54,050 bases of DNA from an uncultured beta proteobacterium (GCA_903959855.1 CAJBYR010000106.1:1-54050); one strand, 5' to 3'. Counted from the first letter of the stretch, positions 8,728 through 17,272 are shown. Notes: generated by a model from the letters alone, not told the origin. Program-made: numbers and translations.

Positions 8728-8805
8728 TTCACGCTCCTGGCAGCAAGCGGCCACCCGCCGAGGATGACATACGCGAAAAGCGAATTGAAGTCCCACCCCT
8801 CCCGT

Positions 8806-8823
8806 CCTCCCCTCACGGGGAGG
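8806..8823. repeat. GC hairpin between nifW and nifZ
   Basis: CCTCCCC (8806-8812), loop TCAC, GGGGAGG (8817-8823): a perfect 7 bp stem without a T-run. It sits inside the only sizeable gap of the nif operon, so it may be a processing or stabilising element or a REP-like repeat rather than a terminator. Confidence 0.6.
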
Positions 8824-8882
8824 CTTCTGATTAGATCGCTTCGCTCAACAAACACGTGCCGCTCCGAATGAGTTGTGCCACG

Positions 8883-9197
8883 TTAATCAGTCAGCGACGA
8901 CAGCGACTGGAAGGAAGAACCTTCGGCCTTCTGGAACACGGCGAAGACCTTTTCCTGCTGCGCGCTGGAGCCGACAAAATCCTCGTAGGCGCGCAGCAGC
9001 CACCCGCGCCAGGCAGTGTAGTCGGGGGCCTTGCCGGCTTCCTGCTTGGCCAGGTAGTCGTGATAGCGCTGCAGGATGTGCAGACGGTTGACCTGGACAA
9101 TCCGGGCGTCGAAGGGGATGTCGAAGTAGTCGAGGAAGTCCTCGGCGGAGACGAGGTCGGCAAGTTCTTCTGCAAAGTGGTCGGTATCTCGGTCCAT
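8883..9197 (-). CDS. nifW: Nitrogenase-stabilizing/protective protein NifW
   Basis: 104 aa, the usual NifW length. The diagnostic core is LVSAEDFLDYFDIPFDARIV followed by VNRLHILQRYHDYL. NifW associates with the MoFe protein and is linked to oxygen protection and maturation. The start has a good ribosome site (AGGAGAACATC before ATG). It lies 12 bp after the helical-repeat ORF and upstream of nifZ. Confidence 0.96.
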   Translation of the reverse strand: MDRDTDHFAEELADLVSAEDFLDYFDIPFDARIVQVNRLHILQRYHDYLAKQEAGKAPDYTAWRGWLLRAYEDFVGSSAQQEKVFAVFQKAEGSSFQSLSSLTD

Positions 9198-9209
9198 GAT
9201 GTTCTCCTG

Positions 9210-9752
9210 TCAGCGTGCAACTTCGGGTTCAACGTCTTCTTCGTGTTGCGCCTGCTGCTGCGCAATCACCGCCAGCAATGGCGCCGCGCCGAGCACGTCG
9301 CGCTCATCCACTTCCACGATCTTGGTCAGCCTGAGGCTGGCTTCTTCGAGGCGCCCCAGGCGCATCAGGATTACCGCCGAACCTTTCAGCACCTGCAGAT
9401 GGAAGCGCAGCAGGCCCATCGAGCGCATCACGGCTTCGCCCAGCGCGACACGGCCGATGCTGCTCCAGCCGCCCACCAGATGCAGGCGCCGCGCGGTCAC
9501 GTCGAGCCCGCGCTCGGCGACCAGCAGCGCATCTTCCATGCGGTGCTGGTAGAAGTAGTAGCGATACAAGGCGACCAGCACCGACAACTGTTCGGGCGCA
9601 AGGAAATAGGCGCGCAACAGGCTGGGTTCGGCTGCCGCCTGGCCGTAGTCGCGCGCCGCTTGCGCAATCAGGGCCTCCACCTCCCGCGAACAGGGCTCGT
9701 CGAAGTACAGCCCGTCGTCGCCCAGTTCCAGCAGATCAAGGCCGTCAGCCAC
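9210..9752 (-). CDS. Nif-cluster helical-repeat (TPR-like) protein of unknown function
   Basis: 180 aa from a GTG at 9752 that overlaps the cysE stop by 8 bp and has GAGG upstream. The longer frame back to 9854 only reads through cysE. The protein is almost wholly helical, with TPR-like helix pairs ([20 protein letters not shown] and [20 protein letters not shown]). An acidic, glutamine-rich tail ends it. It has no signal peptide or cysteine cluster. It is tightly packed between cysE and nifW, so it is co-expressed with nitrogenase assembly genes and could scaffold that process. I do not recognise a named family. Function is inference from context only. Confidence 0.8.
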   Translation of the reverse strand: MADGLDLLELGDDGLYFDEPCSREVEALIAQAARDYGQAAAEPSLLRAYFLAPEQLSVLVALYRYYFYQHRMEDALLVAERGLDVTARRLHLVGGWSSIGRVALGEAVMRSMGLLRFHLQVLKGSAVILMRLGRLEEASLRLTKIVEVDERDVLGAAPLLAVIAQQQAQHEEDVEPEVAR

Positions 9753-10551
9753 GGCCGTGCACCTCGCAACAGAGTTCGCCCGCGGCACAAACCTTGCAGC
9801 TGGCGACCTTGACCGGCTCGGGCAAGCCGCGCAGATCGCGCACTTCGGACTCAAGGGTGTCGATGCGGTCGAGCAGGCACTGGATGGCCTTGCCCACCGG
9901 ATCGGGAATCAGGTGATGGTCGAGGTTGATGGCGTGAATCGCCGTACTGTCAGCGCCGACTCTTGAACCGGACTCGCCGACCAGCCGCGCCGGGATGCCG
10001 ATGGCGGTGCGTCCCGCTGGCACCTCGCGGATGACGACCGAATTGGCGCCGATGCGCGCGTCGTCGCCGACCGTGATTGCACCGAGGATCTTGGCGCCGG
10101 CGCCGACCACCACGCCGCTGCCCAGCGTCGGGTGGCGCTTGCCCTTGTTCCAGGTGGTACCGCCCAGGGTGACGCCGTGGTACAGCGTGACGTCGTCGCC
10201 GACCTCGGCGGTTTCGCCGATCACCACCCCCGCACCGTGGTCTATGAAGAAGCGGCGGCCGATGCGCGCGCCGGGATGGATGTCGACATTGGTCAGCAGG
10301 CGCGCCAGCCAGGCCAGCCAGCGTGCGGTGAAGCGCCAGCCGCGCTGCCAAAGGGCATGTGCCGGACGGTGCAGCAGGATGGCATGCAGGCCGGGGTAGG
10401 TGAGCAGCACTTCGAGGCGCGAGCGCGCCGCCGGATCGCGGGCGAAGACGCAGTCGAGGTCTTCGCGCGCCTGCGCCAGCAGGCCCGGTGGCGGTTCGCC
10501 GGCGGTCTCGGCCAGCGCCAGCTGCAATGCACTGACTAGGTCGCGGTTCAT
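9745..10551 (-). CDS. cysE: Serine O-acetyltransferase, nif-operon paralogue
   Basis: 268 aa from ATG 10551 with GGAGGG upstream; the longer frame to 10620 only translates a GC-rich repeat. It has the CysE helical N-domain and left-handed beta-helix hexapeptides ([60 protein letters not shown]). It makes O-acetylserine for cysteine synthesis, and nif-linked copies are thought to supply sulfur for Fe-S clusters. Unusually, the C-terminus carries four cysteines (C252, C255, C261, C262, as CxxC-x5-CC), where ordinary CysE has its feedback-sensitive tail. The linker near residues 197-201 is encoded by one copy of the dispersed GAGTCGGCGCT repeat. Confidence 0.93.
   Translation of the reverse strand: MNRDLVSALQLALAETAGEPPPGLLAQAREDLDCVFARDPAARSRLEVLLTYPGLHAILLHRPAHALWQRGWRFTARWLAWLARLLTNVDIHPGARIGRRFFIDHGAGVVIGETAEVGDDVTLYHGVTLGGTTWNKGKRHPTLGSGVVVGAGAKILGAITVGDDARIGANSVVIREVPAGRTAIGIPARLVGESGSRVGADSTAIHAINLDHHLIPDPVGKAIQCLLDRIDTLESEVRDLRGLPEPVKVASCKVCAAGELCCEVHGRG
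9952..9965 (-). repeat. Dispersed repeat copy 1, CAAGAGTCGGCGCT
   Basis: Minus-strand CAAGAGTCGGCGCT inside the cysE linker region (residues about 196-200). The same 14-mer recurs at 36115-36128. Confidence 0.75.
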
Positions 10552-10558
10552 TGAACGA

Positions 10559-10591
10559 CCCTCCCCCCAGCCCCCTCCCCTCGGGAGTGGG
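10559..10591. repeat. C-rich intergenic repeat between nifV and cysE
   Basis: Runs of CCCTCCC and CCCCTCCCCTC followed by GGGAGTGGG. This resembles common proteobacterial extragenic C-rich repeats whose translation reads like [11 protein letters not shown]. It fills most of the 65 bp gap between nifV and cysE and provides the GGAGGG ribosome site of cysE. The 8791-8823 region is similar in composition. Confidence 0.5.
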
Positions 10592-10616
10592 TGACCACTG
10601 TTCGCCGCTGCGCGGC

Positions 10617-11747
10617 TCATTTTCCGGCTCCCAGCAAGGTCAGCAGTTCGGCTTCCGAGGGCGGATGCTTGGCGGCCAGCACGAAGGCGCGCACGCGGCC
10701 CAGCATCTCGCGCGCTGCATCATCGGAGAGCGGGTGGCCGAGGTCGGCCATCACGCGCTGCACGGCGCGCGCGCCGGAATGCTTGCCGAGCACGATGTGG
10801 TGGCGGCGACCCACCAGGCACGGATCGAAGCCCTGGTAGTTGGCCGGGTCCTTGAACAAGCCGTCGACATGGATGCCCGCTTCATGGGTGAAGGCACCCT
10901 CGCCGACCACGCTCTTCTGCCAGTGCAGCGGCCGGCCCGAGGCCAGCGCGACGCGCCGCGATATTTCGGGGAAGCCCTTGAGCTCGATGCCGGTGGCGAT
11001 GCCGTGGCAGACGTGCAGGCCGAGCACCACTTCTTCCAGCGGCGCGTTGCCGGAGCGTTCGCCCAGGCCATTGACGGTGGTGTTCAGATGCGTGGCGCCG
11101 GCCTTGGCGGCCGCCAGCGTATTGGCGGTGGCCATGCCGAGGTCGTCATGGGCATGCATTTCGATTTCGAGGTCGCATACGGCGCGCAAGGCGGCGATGC
11201 GTTCGAAGGTGGCGAAGGGGTCGAGTACGCCGAGGGTGTCGGCGAAGCGGATGCGCCGTGCCCCGGCCGCCTGCGCGGTTTCGGCGATCGCGGCCAGCAG
11301 GTCCGGGTCGCCGCGCGAAGCGTCTTCGGCGCCGACACCGACGTCAAAGCCCAGGTCGCGTGCATAGGCGACGTGCTCGGCGATGGCGCGCAGCAGCCAG
11401 GCGCGGTCCTGGCGCAATTTGGAGCGCAGGTGCTGGTCGGAGGCCGGCACCGAGATGTCGATCAGGTCGATGCCTAGCCCGGCGGCCAGCGCGATGTCCT
11501 CGCGCTGCATGCGGCTCCAGACCATCAGCCGCGCCTTGAGCCCGAGCGCGGCGACGGCGCGGATGCTCTCGCGCTCGGCTTCGCCCATGGCCGGGATGCC
11601 GATTTCGAGTTCGGGCACGCCGATGGCGTCGAGGCGGCGTGCGATGTCGAGTTTCTCGTCGAGGCTGAACGCAACCCCCGCGGACTGTTCGCCGTCGCGC
11701 AGGGTGGTGTCATTGATGACGATGTGGGCTGGCTGTGTGGTGGACAT
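10617..11747 (-). CDS. nifV: Homocitrate synthase NifV
   Basis: 376 aa from ATG 11747. The frame can be extended to a TTG at 11777, but that adds no conserved sequence. It is a TIM-barrel acyltransferase with [18 protein letters not shown], the metal-binding [26 protein letters not shown] and [15 protein letters not shown], all typical of homocitrate/isopropylmalate synthases. NifV condenses acetyl-CoA and 2-oxoglutarate to homocitrate, the organic ligand of FeMo-cofactor. It is first in the nif accessory operon, directly behind a sigma54 promoter. The nif context favours NifV over LeuA or a lysine-pathway enzyme. Confidence 0.95.
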   Translation of the reverse strand: MSTTQPAHIVINDTTLRDGEQSAGVAFSLDEKLDIARRLDAIGVPELEIGIPAMGEAERESIRAVAALGLKARLMVWSRMQREDIALAAGLGIDLIDISVPASDQHLRSKLRQDRAWLLRAIAEHVAYARDLGFDVGVGAEDASRGDPDLLAAIAETAQAAGARRIRFADTLGVLDPFATFERIAALRAVCDLEIEMHAHDDLGMATANTLAAAKAGATHLNTTVNGLGERSGNAPLEEVVLGLHVCHGIATGIELKGFPEISRRVALASGRPLHWQKSVVGEGAFTHEAGIHVDGLFKDPANYQGFDPCLVGRRHHIVLGKHSGARAVQRVMADLGHPLSDDAAREMLGRVRAFVLAAKHPPSEAELLTLLGAGK

Positions 11748-11779
11748 GGTGGGCAAGCAACAAGTTGCAAAAGACAAAT

Positions 11780-11795
11780 AGCAAAACTGGTGCCC
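11780..11795 (-). promoter_or_regulatory. Sigma54 -24/-12 promoter of the nifV operon
   Basis: Minus-strand GGGCACC-AGTT-TTGCT against the consensus TGGCACG-N4-TTGCW. It matches at GG(-24), CAC and all of TTGCT, with correct 12 bp GG-to-GC spacing and two mismatches outside the invariant bases. The predicted transcription start near 11769 leaves a short leader before the ATG at 11747. Confidence 0.75.
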
Positions 11796-11847
11796 ATGAA
11801 TAAAACGTCATTGAATCAGTTGCATTGCTCTTCCTGTCGGCCAGATT

Positions 11848-11863
11848 GTCGGGTTTCCGACGA
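11848..11863. promoter_or_regulatory. Possible NifA upstream site, TGT-N10-ACG
   Basis: TGT-N10-ACG differs by one base from the NifA consensus TGT-N10-ACA. It is centred about 87 bp upstream of the predicted start, which is a normal distance. No perfect TGT-N10-ACA was found in the 188 bp region. Confidence 0.35.
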
Positions 11864-11935
11864 AGAATCCGCGTGCCGACCGGCGCTTTGGCGGCCATGT
11901 GTATCATTCCGCAAACGATCACCCTTGGAGCCGCC

Positions 11936-12328
11936 ATGCTGACCCTTGCCGATGCACGTCTTATCACCGCCGCCGCACAGAAAAAGGCGGTAGAAAACAA
12001 CTGGAACGTGGTGGTCGCCGTGGTCGACGACGGCGGGCACCTCATCACCCTGGAGCGCATGGACGGCACGCAGAAGGGTTCGGTGCGCGTGGCCGAACAG
12101 AAGGCGCGTACGGCGATGATGTTCCTGCGCTCGACCAAGGTGTTCGAAGATGCCGTGCTGCAGGGACGGCCGCATATGATGACCCTGCCCGACGTGATCT
12201 GCCTTGAAGGCGGGGTGCCGCTGATGCGCAATGGCGTTCAGGTCGGCGCGATCGGCGTCTCCGGGCTCAAGTCCTTCGAGGATGGCGTCGTTGCGGCGGC
12301 GGGTGTCGCCGCGCTCGACGCAGGCTGA
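11936..12328 (+). CDS. GlcG/HbpS-family protein
   Basis: 130 aa from ATG 11936 with GGAG upstream. Hallmarks of the GlcG/HbpS (DUF336) fold are VVAVVDDGGHLITLERMDG, the central PDVICLEGGVPLM and the terminal GAIGVSGLKSFEDGVVAAAG. Relatives bind heme or cob(I)alamin-like cofactors, or occur beside glycolate oxidase genes; the role here is undetermined. No signal peptide is present, so it is probably cytoplasmic. It is divergent from nifV and shares the 188 bp intergenic region. Its stop codon abuts the convergent lipocalin stop with no spacer. Confidence 0.88.
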   Translation: MLTLADARLITAAAQKKAVENNWNVVVAVVDDGGHLITLERMDGTQKGSVRVAEQKARTAMMFLRSTKVFEDAVLQGRPHMMTLPDVICLEGGVPLMRNGVQVGAIGVSGLKSFEDGVVAAAGVAALDAG

Positions 12329-12889
12329 CTATTTCGCGTCCGTCGCCGTATTACCGGCGCCGACTTTCCGGCCCTGGGCCGTGTAGCGCAACTGGCCGAG
12401 GTCGTAGCCCTGCGCGGTGGCTGCCTTCAAGGCCGCATCGAGCAGGGGCTGGGGCAGGTCCGGGGTGCGCGAGAGGATCCACAGGTACTTGCGATTCGGA
12501 TTGCCGACCACCGCCCAGCGGTAGTCGGGATCGAGGCCGATCACCCAGTAGTCGGAACGGAAAGGCCAGAAGAACGACACCTTGAGGCGCGCATTGTTCC
12601 CGGCTTCTGCAGGCCAGGCCGTGCCCTGTGCCTCGTCGAAGCCGCTTTCGGTGCGGCAGCGGTTGGTCACCGAGACCTCGCCGTCGGGCTTCAGCGCGTA
12701 TTCCGCGGTGGTGTCGCCGAGGCACTGGCGCTGGAAGTACATCGGGAAACTGCCGATCTCGAACCAGCGACCGGCGTAGCGCTGCAGGTCGACGGCAGCG
12801 ACGCTGGCAACGCTTGTTTCGGCCCTGGCCGGGCCAAGCAGGCAGGGCAGTGCCAGGGCCAGCAGGGAAAGGCGCAGAAGTGTTTTCAT
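12329..12889 (-). CDS. Outer-membrane/periplasmic lipocalin (Blc-like)
   Basis: 186 aa with a clear signal peptide (about 1-23, ending PARA). Lipocalin signature: DLQRYAGRWFEIGSFPMYFQ with the invariant GxW, then TAEYALKPDGEVSVTNRC and YWVIGLDPDYRWAVVGNPNR. Two cysteines (C56 and C78 region) could form a disulfide. There is no lipobox at the cleavage site, so unlike E. coli Blc it may be soluble in the periplasm. Bacterial lipocalins bind lysophospholipids or fatty acids and help envelope repair. The gene stands alone, convergent with the GlcG-like gene. Confidence 0.9.
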   Translation of the reverse strand: MKTLLRLSLLALALPCLLGPARAETSVASVAAVDLQRYAGRWFEIGSFPMYFQRQCLGDTTAEYALKPDGEVSVTNRCRTESGFDEAQGTAWPAEAGNNARLKVSFFWPFRSDYWVIGLDPDYRWAVVGNPNRKYLWILSRTPDLPQPLLDAALKAATAQGYDLGQLRYTAQGRKVGAGNTATDAK

Positions 12890-12981
12890 TGCAGCGACTA
12901 TAGCGCCTTGCAGCGGGGTGCACGCGAGGCGCGAGCCGGATAAAATGCGCGGGCCTCCATCCGGGGCGGGAAGGCAGGAAC

Positions 12982-13794
12982 GTGAGCGGCAAGTCGGAAA
13001 CCATCATCGAGATCGAGAACCTGCATTTCGCCTACGGCGCGAACCAGGTGCTGAAGGGCGTGCAATTCTCGGTGCCGCGCGGCAAGGTGGTCGGCATACT
13101 CGGCGTCAGCGGCGCCGGCAAGAGCACCATCCTCAGGCTGATCGGCGGGCAACTGCGGCCCGATCGCGGCAGCGTGCGCGTTGATGGCCAGGTGATCCAC
13201 GAACTCGACAATGCCGGGCTCTACAAGATGCGTCGGCACATGGGCATGATGTTCCAGGCCGGTGGCCTGTTCAGCGACATGACGGTCTACGACAACATCG
13301 CCTTCCCGATGCGCGAACTGACCGACCTGCCCGAAGACCTGATCCACGACCTGGTGCTGATGAAGCTGCACGCCGTCGGCCTGCGCGGTTCCACGGCACT
13401 GATGCCCAGCGAACTGTCGGGCGGCATGGCGCGGCGCGTGGCGCTGGCACGGGCGATCGCGCTGGACCCGATGCTGTCGATGTACGACGAGCCCTTCGCC
13501 GGCCTCGACCCGATCTCGCTCAACGTCATCGCCGAACTGATCCGCCGCCTGAGCGACGCCATCGGCTCGACCTCGATCATCGTCACCTACGACGTTTCGG
13601 AAACCCTGAAGGTGGTGGATTACGCCTACTTCGTGCATGGCGGCGTAGTAGTCGCCGAAGGCACGCCGGACGAGCTGACCAATTCGCCGAATGCCTCGGT
13701 GCATCAGTTCATCCACGCCGAGCCGGACGGCCCGGTGGCCTTCCATTACCCCCACGCCGAATTCACCAGCGACCTGGAACTCGAAGCGAAGTAG
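12982..13794 (+). CDS. MlaF-like ABC transporter ATPase, orphan, with altered H-loop
   Basis: 270 aa from GTG 12982. Walker A is GVSGAGKST (41-49), the signature LSGGMARRVALARA, and Walker B LSMYDEPFAGLDP with Glu170. The overall pattern is the MlaF/Mkl class that powers phospholipid (MCE) transport between the membranes. At the switch position the sequence reads IIVTYDVSE, with Tyr203 instead of the usual His. The C-terminal extension (HAEPDGPVAFHYPHAEF) is also typical of this class. No mlaE, mlaD, mlaC or mlaB follows; the next gene is convergent nnrS. Partners must be elsewhere. The Tyr could reduce hydrolysis or be a lineage trait. Confidence 0.88.
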   Translation: MSGKSETIIEIENLHFAYGANQVLKGVQFSVPRGKVVGILGVSGAGKSTILRLIGGQLRPDRGSVRVDGQVIHELDNAGLYKMRRHMGMMFQAGGLFSDMTVYDNIAFPMRELTDLPEDLIHDLVLMKLHAVGLRGSTALMPSELSGGMARRVALARAIALDPMLSMYDEPFAGLDPISLNVIAELIRRLSDAIGSTSIIVTYDVSETLKVVDYAYFVHGGVVVAEGTPDELTNSPNASVHQFIHAEPDGPVAFHYPHAEFTSDLELEAK

Positions 13795-13809
13795 TTTCGC
13801 GCGGGGCGT

Positions 13810-14970
13810 TCAGTGCTCCTTGCCGTCGATCCGCGGCGCCAGCAACAGCGGCGTCAGGCGCAGGGCCAGCATGCCGAAGCCGGCCAGCCAGCCGCCGGCT
13901 GCCGCCGTCAGCCACATTGCATAGTGACCGGAGTCGAGCTGCGGCGCCACGACGCGCAGCAAAACCGCAGCGATCATGATCCACAGCACGGCCTTGTCGG
14001 CGCGATCAAAGACGACCTTCCGGCCGGTGTGACCCTTGCTGATGCGGACCAGCATTGCAGGGATGATCAGGCCCATCACGCCGAGGCCGAAAACGTGGGT
14101 GGATATCGCGCCGACCCAGGCCTGCGGGGCGAACACATCCATCGCTTCGAGCGCCAGCTGCAGCACGATCGCGAGATAGCCGAGGTACATGATGCCGATG
14201 TCGATCCGGCGCAAACCGAGCTGCGGGTGCCAGAAGCAGAACCTCGCGGCCAGCAATAGCGCCAGCAGTGCGGCGCTGCCGCCGGCGATTGCTGGCGGCA
14301 GCCAGGGGGTGACTACCAGCGCCAGTCCGAGCAGCTTGATGCCGGCGTCGAGTACGCGGTGGCGCAATACCTCGACATGGAATACGCTTTTCATGAACTG
14401 TGTCAGCGTGCGCTCCAGCATCACCAGGAAGGCGACGCGGAACAGGCCGGTAGCCATCGCCGTGCCTTCGCGGAAATGATCGGCGTCGAGCATCAGCTGT
14501 TTGGCGATCAGGAAGGCCGGCAGGATCAGCAGGAAAAAGTAGTTGTCACGGTAACTGTCCTGCTTGCGGTAGCGGATCAGGGTCCACAGCAGCAGGGTCA
14601 CGATGCCGCCGAGGAAAAGCTTGTTGGAAACTTCGAACACTGCCGCCGGCCAGTCGCCCCCGAAGCCCATGCCGATGCGCTCGACGATCCAGGCGGCGGC
14701 AAGCAAGGCCAGCACCGTGCCGTGATAGCCGCGGATGCTCACCCAGTTCTTGGTGGCGGTCAGCAGGAAGCCGCCGAGCACCGCCCAGCCGAAGCCGAAG
14801 AACATCTCGTGGGCGTGCCACTGCAGCGGCGCCCGCGCCAGGTGCGGCGCTTCGATCAGGCCGAAGTAAAACATCAGCCAAAGTGCCGGCAGGCTCAGGC
14901 CGGAGAGGCAGGCGAGGATGAAGAAGGGCCGGAAGCCGGCCAGCCACAGCGGATGTGCGGCAAATGTCAC
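13810..14970 (-). CDS. nnrS: NnrS family membrane protein
   Basis: 386 aa from GTG 14970, where FAAHPLWLAGFRPFF (the usual NnrS opening) begins. The longer frame only overlaps trmB. About twelve transmembrane segments are seen, with conserved HAHEMFFGFGWAVLGGFLLT, ATKNW and the later HVFGLGVMGLIIPAMLVRIS-type helix with GHTGR. NnrS is a heme- and copper-containing membrane protein linked to nitric-oxide stress and denitrification. No FNR/NnrR-type box was seen directly upstream, since it follows trmB by 7 bp and is probably read from that operon. Confidence 0.92.
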   Translation of the reverse strand: MTFAAHPLWLAGFRPFFILACLSGLSLPALWLMFYFGLIEAPHLARAPLQWHAHEMFFGFGWAVLGGFLLTATKNWVSIRGYHGTVLALLAAAWIVERIGMGFGGDWPAAVFEVSNKLFLGGIVTLLLWTLIRYRKQDSYRDNYFFLLILPAFLIAKQLMLDADHFREGTAMATGLFRVAFLVMLERTLTQFMKSVFHVEVLRHRVLDAGIKLLGLALVVTPWLPPAIAGGSAALLALLLAARFCFWHPQLGLRRIDIGIMYLGYLAIVLQLALEAMDVFAPQAWVGAISTHVFGLGVMGLIIPAMLVRISKGHTGRKVVFDRADKAVLWIMIAAVLLRVVAPQLDSGHYAMWLTAAAGGWLAGFGMLALRLTPLLLAPRIDGKEH

Positions 14971-14977
14971 GCCGGCG

Positions 14978-15679
14978 TCAGCCGGCGCGGCGGAACACCA
15001 GGTCCCAGACACCGTGGCCCAGGCGCAGGCCGCGGTTCTCGAATTTGGTATGTGGCCGGTAAGGCGGGCGCGGGGCAAAGCCGGCCGCCATGTTTTTCAG
15101 GTGCGGCTCCGCGGAAAGCACCGCCAACATCTGATTGGCATAGTCTTCCCAGTCCGTGGCGCAGTGCAGATAGCCGTTCGGGGTCAGGCGGCTGGCCAGC
15201 AGTTCGACAAAGGCGGGCTGGATCAGGCGCCGCTTCTGCTGGCGTTTTTTGGGCCAGGGGTCGGGAAAGAAGATGTGGATGCCGGAAAGGGAGCCCGGCG
15301 CCAGCATGTCGCGCACCACTTCAACGGCGTCGTGCTGGATCACGCGCAGGTTGCCGAGTTCGCGTGTGGCGATTTCCTTGAGCAGGCTGCCGACGCCCGG
15401 CGTATGTACCTCGATGCCGAGGTAGTCATTTTGCGGATGTTGCGCGGCGATGATCGCTGTGGTCTCGCCCATGCCGCAACCGATTTCGAGGATGTGCGGC
15501 GCATGGCGGCCGAAGGCGGCATCAAGGTCAAGCGTCCCGGTGCTGTAGGGGATGCCCCAGCGCGGCATGCCTTGCTCGTGAAAGCGGCTCTGCGCTTCGG
15601 AAACGCGCCCCTGGCGCAGCACGAAGCTGCGGATGTGGTCGTTGCGGCGGGCGCCGTCCTCGTTGTCGGGTTTGTTCAT
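14978..15679 (-). CDS. trmB: tRNA (guanine-N7-)-methyltransferase TrmB
   Basis: 233 aa. SAM-binding motif [32 protein letters not shown], and the TrmB signature [20 protein letters not shown], ending with [17 protein letters not shown]. It methylates G46 in the tRNA variable loop. Its ATG overlaps the preceding periplasmic-protein gene as ATGA, and it is coupled to nnrS downstream. Confidence 0.96.
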   Translation of the reverse strand: MNKPDNEDGARRNDHIRSFVLRQGRVSEAQSRFHEQGMPRWGIPYSTGTLDLDAAFGRHAPHILEIGCGMGETTAIIAAQHPQNDYLGIEVHTPGVGSLLKEIATRELGNLRVIQHDAVEVVRDMLAPGSLSGIHIFFPDPWPKKRQQKRRLIQPAFVELLASRLTPNGYLHCATDWEDYANQMLAVLSAEPHLKNMAAGFAPRPPYRPHTKFENRGLRLGHGVWDLVFRRAG

Positions 15680-16260
15680 TCGATGGCTCGCGGAGGGTCG
15701 GCAGCTGCCGGGTCGGAAGTCGGCGCGGGTGGCACGGCGACGGCCGGGTTGGTGTCAGCTGCAATGGCCCTGCTTTCCGCCAGCAGCTTGTCGAATTCGT
15801 AGCGCGGCCGCACGATCGCCGTCGGCAGCGTGGCGCAGGCCTCTTCGAGGCGCACGTCGCCGAGTGCCTCGCGGATGTCTTCCTTGAGCGCCAGCGCACG
15901 CGAAATATCGGTCCATACGGCGTCGCCGGCGCGACCGCCAAAGTAATAGCGCGCCAGATCGTTCACCACCGTCGTTATCGTTTCTGCCTGCTTCACATGC
16001 CAGGCGGCGTAGGCTTCCTGGGTCGCCCCTGATTGTTCTGCAACGTCAAGGCAGGCCGCGGCGAGCAGGGAGAGTCCGTGGGCCAGGCCGAACAGGCGCT
16101 GGCGGACCAGGATCTCCGGCTGGTCGAACGCGTAGCCCTTGTGCAGCGGCTTTAATGCCGCCGCTGCCATTGCGCCGGTCTCCGTGGCGGCCGCCGCATC
16201 CTGGGCCGCGGCGGGCGCGACCAGCGACGCCAGCAGCAGCCAGACGGCGGCGCGTTTCAC
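15676..16260 (-). CDS. Periplasmic protein of unknown function
   Basis: 194 aa from a GTG at 16260 that overlaps the thiG stop (GTGA). A signal peptide is clear (about 1-20, [19 protein letters not shown]). The mature part is mostly helical, with [20 protein letters not shown] and [19 protein letters not shown], and ends in an Ala/Pro-rich tail. Two cysteines could pair. It sits coupled between thiG and trmB, but nothing links it to thiamine or tRNA. I do not recognise the family. Confidence 0.8.
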   Translation of the reverse strand: MKRAAVWLLLASLVAPAAAQDAAAATETGAMAAAALKPLHKGYAFDQPEILVRQRLFGLAHGLSLLAAACLDVAEQSGATQEAYAAWHVKQAETITTVVNDLARYYFGGRAGDAVWTDISRALALKEDIREALGDVRLEEACATLPTAIVRPRYEFDKLLAESRAIAADTNPAVAVPPAPTSDPAAADPPRAIE

Positions 16261-17048
16261 TTGGCGCCGATCATTCCGCCGGTGGGGGAACTCGGCGTCG
16301 CGGCGTAGGTTTTCCTCGGCATGCGCCCGGCGCGGAAGGCCTCGCGCCCGGCCTCGACCGCTTTCCGCATGGCACCGGCCATCAGTACCGGATCCTGCGC
16401 CGCGGCAATCGCGGTATTCATCAGCACGCCGTCGCAGCCCAGTTCCATGGCGATCGCGGCGTCGGACGCGGTGCCGACGCCGGCATCGACCAGCACCGGA
16501 ACCTTCGACTGCTCGATGATCAGCTTCAGGTTCCACGGATTCAGGATGCCCATGCCGGAACCGATCAGCGATGCCAGGGGCATCACGGCGACACAGCCGA
16601 TGTCTTCCAGCATGCGCGCCTGGATCGGGTCGTCGGAGCAATACACCATGACCTGGAAGCCGTCCTTGACCAGGGTGGCCGCGGCCCTCAGGGTTTCCGG
16701 CATGTTGGGGAACAGCGTTTGTGGATCGCCCAGCACTTCAAGCTTGCACAGGGCGTGGCCGTCGAGCAGCTCGCGGCCCAGGCGCAGGGTGCGCACCGCG
16801 TCGTCCGCCGTGTAGCAGCCGGCAGTGTTGGGCAGGATGGTGAATTGCGACGGCGGCAGCGCTTCGAGGATCGAGGGCTGGCCCGGTTCCTGGCCGATGT
16901 TGGTGCGGCGGATGGCGACGGTAATGATCTCGGCGCCGGAGGCATCGATGGCTTCGCGGGTCTGGGCAAAGTCCTTGTACTTGCCGGTGCCGACCAGCAG
17001 GCGCGATTGGTAGCTCTTGCCGGCGATGACGAGGGGGTCTGCGTGCAT
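16257..17048 (-). CDS. thiG: Thiazole synthase ThiG
   Basis: 263 aa from ATG 17048, which has AGGAAG six bases upstream. An in-frame ATG at 17066, which overlaps the thiS stop, would add six residues and is the alternative. Family motifs: [13 protein letters not shown], the catalytic-lysine region [30 protein letters not shown], and [20 protein letters not shown]. ThiG forms the thiazole phosphate of thiamine from deoxyxylulose phosphate, dehydroglycine and ThiS-thiocarboxylate. No TPP riboswitch was recognised upstream of thiS. Confidence 0.96.
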   Translation of the reverse strand: MHADPLVIAGKSYQSRLLVGTGKYKDFAQTREAIDASGAEIITVAIRRTNIGQEPGQPSILEALPPSQFTILPNTAGCYTADDAVRTLRLGRELLDGHALCKLEVLGDPQTLFPNMPETLRAAATLVKDGFQVMVYCSDDPIQARMLEDIGCVAVMPLASLIGSGMGILNPWNLKLIIEQSKVPVLVDAGVGTASDAAIAMELGCDGVLMNTAIAAAQDPVLMAGAMRKAVEAGREAFRAGRMPRKTYAATPSSPTGGMIGAK

Positions 17049-17062
17049 ATCGTCTTCCTGTT

Positions 17063-17263
17063 TCATCCGCCGCCGACGGCGACGACGATTTCGATCTGGT
17101 CGCCGCCGGCCAGCAGGGTGTCGGCATGGCGGCTTTTGGGCACGATCTCGCCATTGCGCTCGACAGCGAGGCGCTTGCCGGCCAGGCCGCGGGCTTCCAG
17201 CAAGGTGGTTACGGTGAGGGCTTCGGCAAGCGGCAGCGGCTCGCCGTTAACGGTGATTTCCAT
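17063..17263 (-). CDS. thiS: Sulfur carrier protein ThiS
   Basis: 66 aa ubiquitin-like protein ([34 protein letters not shown]) ending in Gly-Gly-Gly, so the C-terminal Gly-Gly needed for adenylation and thiocarboxylation is present. It lies immediately upstream of thiG. Confidence 0.96.
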   Translation of the reverse strand: MEITVNGEPLPLAEALTVTTLLEARGLAGKRLAVERNGEIVPKSRHADTLLAGGDQIEIVVAVGGG

Positions 17264-17272
17264 CGCTGAATT

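Noticed and set aside
8840-8885. TGGCACA-like sequence between nifW and nifZ as a second sigma54 promoter
   Set aside because: No GC at the -12 position with the needed 12 bp spacing.
14971-14977. FNR/NnrR box for nnrS
   Set aside because: Only 7 bp separate nnrS from trmB, and no TTGAT-N4-ATCAA type site was seen close upstream.
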